Shown here: positions 58,465-64,000 of the stretch, in pieces | Layout of the letters: each line of letters begins with the position of its first letter | Position numbering within the stretch: position 1 is the first letter of the stretch | NCBI GenBank assembly: GCA_021234155.1 | Contig: JAJEKV010000027.1 | Location: 16,462,891 to 16,526,890, forward strand | DNA: 64,000 nucleotides | Origin: Isoetes taiwanensis | Taxonomy: Eukaryota > Streptophyta > Lycopodiopsida > Isoetales > Isoetaceae | Reading direction: 5' to 3' | Notes under the pieces: generated by a model | What the model saw: only the letters and a program-made list of their open reading frames with translations | Told to the model about the DNA's origin: nothing | Database searches by the model: none | Program-made: the position numbers and the translations under genes

Positions 58465-59930
58465 TGGATGGAGACATCCCTCAAGCCACAGCCCAAGCCC
58501 AGGCCTAGGCCTAGCCCCCGACTAACACCCAGGCATACCCCCAAGGTGACGGCCTCAGATAGGACGAGCCCCTCCAGGAGAATCGAGCAGATGGACCCCC
58601 ACGAAAACGGCTCTGACCAGATGGCAAGAACAAGGGAGAGGCCACTTCCATGAGGAGGGAGGCACGGGCGAAAGCCCAATCAGCAAGATCGACCCGAGAG
58701 GAGATTGATTGTTGTTCATGCCTGATGGCAGACCAGGCACAGACGACGGTCTTGAAACAATTAGAGGCAGGAATCGCATGTAATAGGACCCGAATTGCAG
58801 ACCTGGCATAAGAGATCCAGTCCACGACGCCCCATGTACTCAGAAAACACTTGGCAGCAGAGAGGCAGCGGATTGCAGAAATGGAGACCCACACACAACA
58901 ACTGGAAGACTGCACCTGTCTGGCACACTATAACAGCAGAAGCAAGATCTTGTTGACCTGCGAGCTTGTGTGGACTCCCTCTCCGCCATCATATAGAGAC
59001 CATGCATGTCACAAGATAGGCAGCGTGCTGATCAGGAGACAATGGCAACCACTCCCGCCTCCAATCAGAAGTCGCGGAGGACGCCACCCCTATGCGAAGC
59101 GTGCAGGCTGCCTTTGAAGCGAGCCAGTCGGAGTTGAGAGCGCATCAAAAGGAAGGCCGAGATACGAGACCAAGAGTTGCAGGAGTTTCGGGCAACTGTC
59201 GCCCAACAAGTCAAGGGCCTTCATGTGGAAGCCCATGAACAATTGCGGCGATGCGCACACGAATTAGCAAGGCAACAGCAATTCGAGCAGCGGCTGAGCT
59301 CCCAACTACAGAGAGCAGAGGCCACAACACGGGACATGACAGATCCACATACCCAACAGCCTGCAAGACGCCAACCAGGGCGGCCCACCGCTGCATCGTC
59401 AAGCTGCCCCATACCACCACCGCCACACCCACATCCCACACACCGCAGTATGCTGCAGCAGCTAGCACGAGCCCGACGACCTCAAGTTCCAGGAGCGGAG
59501 ACGCAGGAGCCACAATTGTTAGGGCGACACGTCATGGAGCCCAGCGCCCTGACCGTCCCCAGGTAGTCACCTTCATAGTCAGGGACGTGCAAGAGCGTGC
59601 AGCCATCCTGTGCCAGGGCAGGGAGTTGAAGGGGATCCCTTGTACGTGGACTGGGATCTGACTCCGGCACAGCAATGAGGATCGCCGGCATGAGTTAGAG
59701 AAACTCGAGTGCCCGCAAATAAGGAGGGGCAGCAGGGCTGGTCTGGGGAAGGATGTAGATCTTCAGGCCATGATGCAGGCACATCAAACCCTCGAGGCCC
59801 TTCTGCTGCGACCCCAGTTGCACCCTCCACTGCTATTGCCAACATGCCACATGCTGCCTCCACCTCCACCACCACCCCTTGTGCTGCCACCATCACACCT
59901 ACTGTTGCAGGTACTGCCAGCAAATAGGGA
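58465..59930 (+). pseudogene. LINE ORF1-like region, broken
   Basis: Starts with a Pro/Arg-rich stretch (METSLKPQPKPRPRP). A helical Gln/Glu/Arg-rich part follows at 59177-59340 (VAQQVKGLHVEAHEQLRRCA, RLSSQLQRAEATTRDM), likely a coiled coil. The C-terminal part reads RPQVVTFIVRDVQERAAILC, GRELKGIP, then after a frame change YVDWDLTPAQQ, which looks like the nucleic-acid-binding domain of ORF1 proteins. At least two frame changes and a TGA after PAQQ occur. Function is inferred from position and these motifs. Confidence 0.55.
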
Positions 59931-59940
59931 TTGTGCTTGA

Positions 59941-60860
59941 GCATGGTCTCTTGGAATTGTCAGGGCTTCCCATGGCAGAAAAGAGACAGTCTCAACTCGG
60001 TTGCAGTCGATATGGACCTCATCTTCCTCATGGAAACATGGAGCATGCTTGACATAAGCTACATGACTTGCCAGGATACCATCGCTACTCCATCTTCAAT
60101 GAATGCACAGGAAAGCGGGGGCGCGGAGAGGTCGCCTTCTATTACCGGACAGTCCTGGCACAATCAGTTTCCCTATGCAAGACAGACAAACATAACAGGT
60201 ACATGTGAGTGCGTGTGCAGAATTGCAGTGGTAGCCCTCTCTTTGTGATGGCTTGCTTCTTCCCACATGCCGAGAGCAAATTCTATCACACCCATCCGGA
60301 TGTGGATAGGCTGGAGCCTTATGTCGATCTATACGATGACATACAACAACGCAAGCAAGAGGGTAGTGTCATGCTCGTTGGAGACTTTAATGCCCGCACT
60401 GGCACAGAACAGCCGATGAGATTTGACCCTCTGACGGATGATGTATTGCAAATGAGCACTTCAGAAGGAGCTTCGCCACGGGCATTAGCTGACATTCAGG
60501 TCTCGCGCTATGAGGGACAGCTGTTGCTGCTCTACATGTTGCTGGAGGACTGGCACGGTGGCCGTCCTCCAGCCAGCACACTTGCAGGCATGAGAACCAG
60601 AGAGGTGGATCCAGTGTAGTAGACTATACTTTGGTGGCCGAGCAGGACATGCATCTCGTCAAACATTTTCGAGTGGGAACAGATGGTAAGGATGAGGGGG
60701 TGGACTCAAACCATCTACCGCTCTACTTGCAGCTCGCTTGGCAGGTTGCTCCAGTTGCCTGTCCAACACTTCCTCGTATGCCTCAGCTCAGACTGGACTA
60801 TGAACGCGCTCATACTTACTCCCAGATGCTTACGGAGGACCTGGCAAGCATCTCATAGTG
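59941..60860 (+). pseudogene. LINE apurinic-type endonuclease, broken
   Basis: MVSWNCQG and LIFLMETWS carry the Asn and Glu of the active site. VMLVGDFNARTGTEQ carries the GDFN motif. Near 60700 SNHLPLYLQLAW is in the place of the SDHxPL motif, with the catalytic His kept but Asp changed to Asn. A frameshift near 60580 separates GRPPAST from the frame with GGSSVVDYTLVAEQDMH. In L1-like elements this enzyme nicks the target DNA for reverse transcription. Confidence 0.75.
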
Positions 60861-61129
60861 CTGAATGCTGGAGCAGCAGGCAAAGAGGCTCATTGACGTC
60901 CTCGGGGCTGCTGCTGAGAGAAGAGCTGCTCGGGGCTGTTGCTCCCTGGAAAACCTCCAGAGCTACGACCTTCTCGCGTAACCAGTGGTTCGATGCCAAG
61001 TGCAAAGAACGCAAATGCTGCCTCTGCCAAGTCACAGATCCTGCTATACGTTCGGATGCAGTCAAGTAATACTGCACTTTCCTGAAGGCTAGAAAGGCCA
61101 GATACATTGCGGCCCATCAACATGAAATG

Positions 61130-62260
61130 TTCTTCCTCCTGGAACGTCATCTCATGACTTTCTGGCGAAGAGTGCTCAGGAGGCTAGCGCCGCTCCGGAC
61201 CACTGGGGGCAATACTTACAGAAGCTCTATAACCCTAAGGGTGCACGGGCGGCATTACCACCCTCCAGCAGGGCCCAGTGCTGGAAATCATGGAGGCGGA
61301 GGTAGCACAGGGGCTGCAACGTTTAGCCAATGGAAAAGCACCAGATCTTGACGGCATGCAGGAGGATTTACCTAAGTGGGCAGGACCATCCATGGCACCG
61401 GTACTCATCGACATGTTCAACAAGGCATTGCGGAAGGTCAACCCCCCCCAAATGGACCACTAGCAGGGTGGTCCCAATCTACACGGCAGGAGACCCGCAT
61501 TGCCCGGCCAATTATCGGACCATCATGATCCGCTCGGTATTTGCAAAGCTCCTCGCGGGGATCCTAGAGCGACAGTTGACAGGATGGGCAGAGGCAGCAG
61601 AAGTGCGGGCACTCACGTAGACAGGATTTAGGCCGACACACTCCACCATAGATCATATCTTCACGCTGCGGACTCTGCTTGAGAACAGCAGGAACCGTCG
61701 GCAAGATCTGTATTGCTGCTTCGTAGACTTCGCCAAGGCTTTTGACACTGTGCCTCGAGAAAAACTGTGGAAAAAATTGCAGCAGCTAGACGTCCCTGCC
61801 GAACTACAGAATGCGGTGTCAACTATTCGAGAGCAGTATCAGGGTCCACCAGGAATGCCCTCTCTCTCCCACACTATTTGGCCTGTATATTTATCAGCTG
61901 AAGAGATTGCTCACTGATAATGGAGGCACTGGAGCTCAACTACTACACCAAACCACCAGGCAGCTCATATATACTGATGATGTGGACCTCCTAGCACACA
62001 CTCAGGCAGACATGCAACGCCATCTCGATGCCCTAGACACATTTTTCCAGGTGACGGACATGGCGTCAACTTAGCCAAGACCAAGGTAGTTCTCGTATCA
62101 TTTGCACGCCAGCCAAAGACTCCAACCCTCACTTATCATGGCCAAAATGTTGAAGTGGTGTCCGCTTACAAATATTTGGGGGTGGAGTTCCCCTCGGCCA
62201 TGAGTTGGGACAATTCCATCCGGCTGCGAGCCGCAGTAGGTTGGAATCATTAGAGGCAAT
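61130..62260 (+). pseudogene. LINE reverse transcriptase, broken
   Basis: Blocks in order: QRLANGKAPDLDGM; VVPIYTAGDPHCPANYRTIM; AEVRALT, a TAG stop at 61618, then TGFRPTHSTIDHIFTLR; CCFVDFAKAFDTVPREKLW; ECPLSPTLFGLYI; LIYTDDVDLLAHTQADMQ with YTDD at the catalytic centre; and, after a frame change, YKYLGVEFPSAM in the thumb. Both catalytic Asp residues of the xxDD box are kept. At least four frame changes and stops prevent translation. Confidence 0.8.
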
Positions 62261-62344
62261 TTGAGATCTCATTTCATCCCCATAAGAATCCTCCAATAGA
62301 ATGGCTACCCTCTATAAACTGCAATTAATGCAGCACCAACAACT

Positions 62345-63022
62345 TCATTGCTTTTGTTTTTCCCCCATAACTTTTGATCCACTCGTCAAAATGCTGCGGC
62401 GGTTTGGGGAGTCGACCATATCTTCGTCTCCTTCGTCATCTGATTCCTCCCGTGTGGTGTCATCATCCCCATCTTTGTTTTTTGGTGGACTTTTTTGTGT
62501 ATGAACCACAACTTCATTCCCCACTGCAGAGTGTTGTAGAGCCTTCAGCACAGTAGAAGTGAAGCTCCCCGTATTGAACAGTTTTTCCCTGACTCTGGAA
62601 ATCTCCATACCAAGCTCCCTGGATGTTAGGGTTCCGACCTCCTTCATCCCTTCCAGATCCTTCCACCCAAGGTTCTGACAATTTAAAGGCGCCGGCCTTT
62701 TTTCGGTGCCCTTAGCCTTGCTCATGGAAGAGTGAGAATAATTTGAAACTGCTAATTTTTTGGTGCGATAGAACTTACTCTTCTGGCAGTCCTCGACATG
62801 TAGTGTTAAATGCTTCGAATCAAAGCGCAGAGATCGGAGAGCACAACACCGATTTTCTTGTACTTGTCTCCTGAGCTCTTCTTGTCCCTTTGGTGTAGAA
62901 ACGGATCTTTCTCCTTCCCACTTGTCGATACCTCGACATACCACCAAGAATCGCCACCGTTTCAAGAAGCTCGTCTCCAAATCCCTCGATGACGAAGAAT
63001 GGAGTTCGCCGCTGATCACCAA
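62345..63022 (-). CDS. Unassigned 225-codon ORF
   Basis: Open from ATG at 63022 to a stop near 62345, the longest uninterrupted non-repeat ORF in the last 10 kb. The N-terminal half is Arg/Leu-rich (RWRFLVVCRGIDKWEG). The middle has ELGMEISRVREKLFNTGSFT, possibly helical. The tail is very acidic (KDGDDDTTREESDDEGDEDM). The opposite strand also has ORFs. It may be a captured gene fragment, the end of an unrecognised element, or chance. No family recognised. Confidence 0.35.
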   Translation of the reverse strand: MVISGELHSSSSRDLETSFLKRWRFLVVCRGIDKWEGERSVSTPKGQEELRRQVQENRCCALRSLRFDSKHLTLHVEDCQKSKFYRTKKLAVSNYSHSSMSKAKGTEKRPAPLNCQNLGWKDLEGMKEVGTLTSRELGMEISRVREKLFNTGSFTSTVLKALQHSAVGNEVVVHTQKSPPKNKDGDDDTTREESDDEGDEDMVDSPNRRSILTSGSKVMGEKQKQ

Positions 63023-64000
63023 AGTGAGTCCGAGGTGAATGCTTTAAGAAGAAAGGATGGATCGCTTAAGGTATTCCGACAAAAGAAAACCTCGAGCTCA
63101 CCCGGGTGTTTTTCCTCTTCTTGCTGCCACCGGCGAAGCATCCCCTCCGCCGGCTTCTTGGGCCGAGTCATGTCTATATGCCCTCTCATCCTCTTCTAAC
63201 CCCTCTATAAATTAAGTTTCCTCCACGCGTTGAGTTTTAGGACTGCATGTAAAAAGATCTAGCGTGTTCTTTAATTTGAAGTTAAGGACATGCAATCATT
63301 TATGAAAAAAAAAAAGGCTAAAAGGGTACAAAGACGGCCGGCTTTAGCCCGCCCAAACACTATTTCAAATTTAATCACATCAAGGGACTAAGTGAGTGGA
63401 GCGTGAGTTTATCTTCCCCGCATTGGGGAACTCGAGGTCGGAGGGGATCATCGACCGCTAGCGACTTCCTAATGGCGCCAAAACGCGGTAAGCCGCTAAC
63501 AAAATGCGCCTTTGCATATGTGTGTTTTTCCCGACCGCGTCCCTATTGCAAAGCGCTTGATTTGATCGATGAGCACGGAGCTAAGGTAGGAAGCGAGAGG
63601 AGCTGCCGACACACGGAACTCTACACTGCGCGCCATGGAAAGGGGATACGCCCGAGAATCGCAGTGATACAAGTATTAGATGCGAATACACTCTTGAAGA
63701 GACCGGCGTAAGAAGCAAAGACTCGGGTGAGGTCTGCGGGATCCGTGGATACAAATGGCCCAAGGAATTACCGCGTGAAGAGGTGAGTTTCGAGAGATGC
63801 CTATGTTATTTCGCTTGTAGAACATGCCGTATGTGTTTAAATAATGGAACTGCCGATAAGCTCGACGGATTCAAGTTTTTCCTTGTCCAAAGATTTTTCA
63901 GCTTCGAGATGATTTACTCTCTAGGTTGAGAGATGCTCGGCAAGGAAACATTGGATCGGGGTAAAGAACAGCCCGCTTTTAGGTGTGTTTTTTCATGGAC
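63023..64000 (+). other. Region with unassigned plus-strand ORF
   Basis: A plus-strand ORF at 63403-63711 (102 codons) reads KALDLIDEHGAKVGSERSCR and HGKGIRPRIAVIQVLDANTL. It has a plausible protein composition but no recognised domain. A GTGAGTTT donor-like site at about 63783 could mark an exon end. An A-run at 63305-63314 precedes it. The window ends before any conclusion is possible. Confidence 0.3.

Larger units (their letters stand above)
58450..62260 (+). mobile_element. Broken, nearly full-length LINE, copy 2
   Basis: ORF1-like, endonuclease and reverse transcriptase parts follow each other on the plus strand, in the standard order of apurinic-endonuclease LINEs. Frameshifts and stops break all three. 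It belongs to the same family as the minus-strand element at 43.9-45.7 kb; the two share residues and even a stop codon position. No poly-A tail or target duplication is visible at either end. The clade cannot be set by eye: the CPLSPTLFGLYI and FVDFAKAFDTVPRE motifs differ from plant L1. Confidence 0.8.

Overview
This window is eukaryotic nuclear DNA from a land plant, and nearly all of it is transposon and satellite sequence. The evidence for a plant is a gene with eleven short exons and canonical GT/AG introns, plant-type CACTA, hAT, LINE and LTR elements, a PLS-type PPR fragment, and a PSK-SIMULATOR-like (DUF3475) fragment. The exact lineage cannot be fixed from the sequence; a non-seed plant or another large TE-rich genome is only a guess.

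Layout. 0-5.2 kb: a decayed CACTA element (TNP2-type transposase, DUF4218-like and DUF4216-like parts) with CTGACG-rich subterminal repeats. 5.2-6.3 kb: unassigned exon-like pieces. 6.3-10.8 kb: a GC-rich tandem array with a period of about 1.1 kb and a nested 300-bp sub-repeat. 10.8-12.9 kb: AT-rich direct repeats with small clusters of a GACGTCGTT-like motif. 12.9-31.4 kb: a large array of six 2.4-3.7 kb units, each carrying a (TTC)n tract and a hairpin; both array edges lie in TTC tracts. 31.4-35.0 kb: hairpins, a dispersed 5' module and an ankyrin-like pseudogene. About 35.0-40.27 kb: a second CACTA element with a real CACTACAAAACC terminus, a degenerate kinase-like domain and about 0.5 kb of subterminal motifs; its terminus interrupts a PPR gene. 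41-46 kb: dispersed module copies and a minus-strand LINE carrying a younger LINE 3'-end insertion with a 14-bp target duplication. 47.1-49.4 kb: the one clearly intact gene, a SPOUT1/C9orf114-type RNA methyltransferase homologue (11 exons, 357 aa, minus strand). 50.2-52.6 kb: a broken ZNF862-like hAT transposase gene with an ATTCT expansion. 53.7-54.3 kb: a DUF3475 pseudogene cut off at a 600-bp-arm inverted repeat (54.3-55.7 kb). 55.7-58.1 kb: a hAT fragment, a hAT-like terminus and a Ty3-type LTR. 58.4-62.3 kb: a nearly full-length but broken LINE (ORF1, endonuclease, reverse transcriptase). 62.3-64 kb: unassigned ORFs.

The elements are not a pathway; they form a layered insertion history around one housekeeping gene. 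The intact reading frame of that gene contrasts with dense small indels in every repeat family. Either the repeats are old, or the assembly is poorly polished where reads cannot be placed uniquely. The most unusual structures are the TTC-bounded array, the CACTA element with a kinase-like domain, and the stop codon shared by both LINE copies at the same reverse-transcriptase position.
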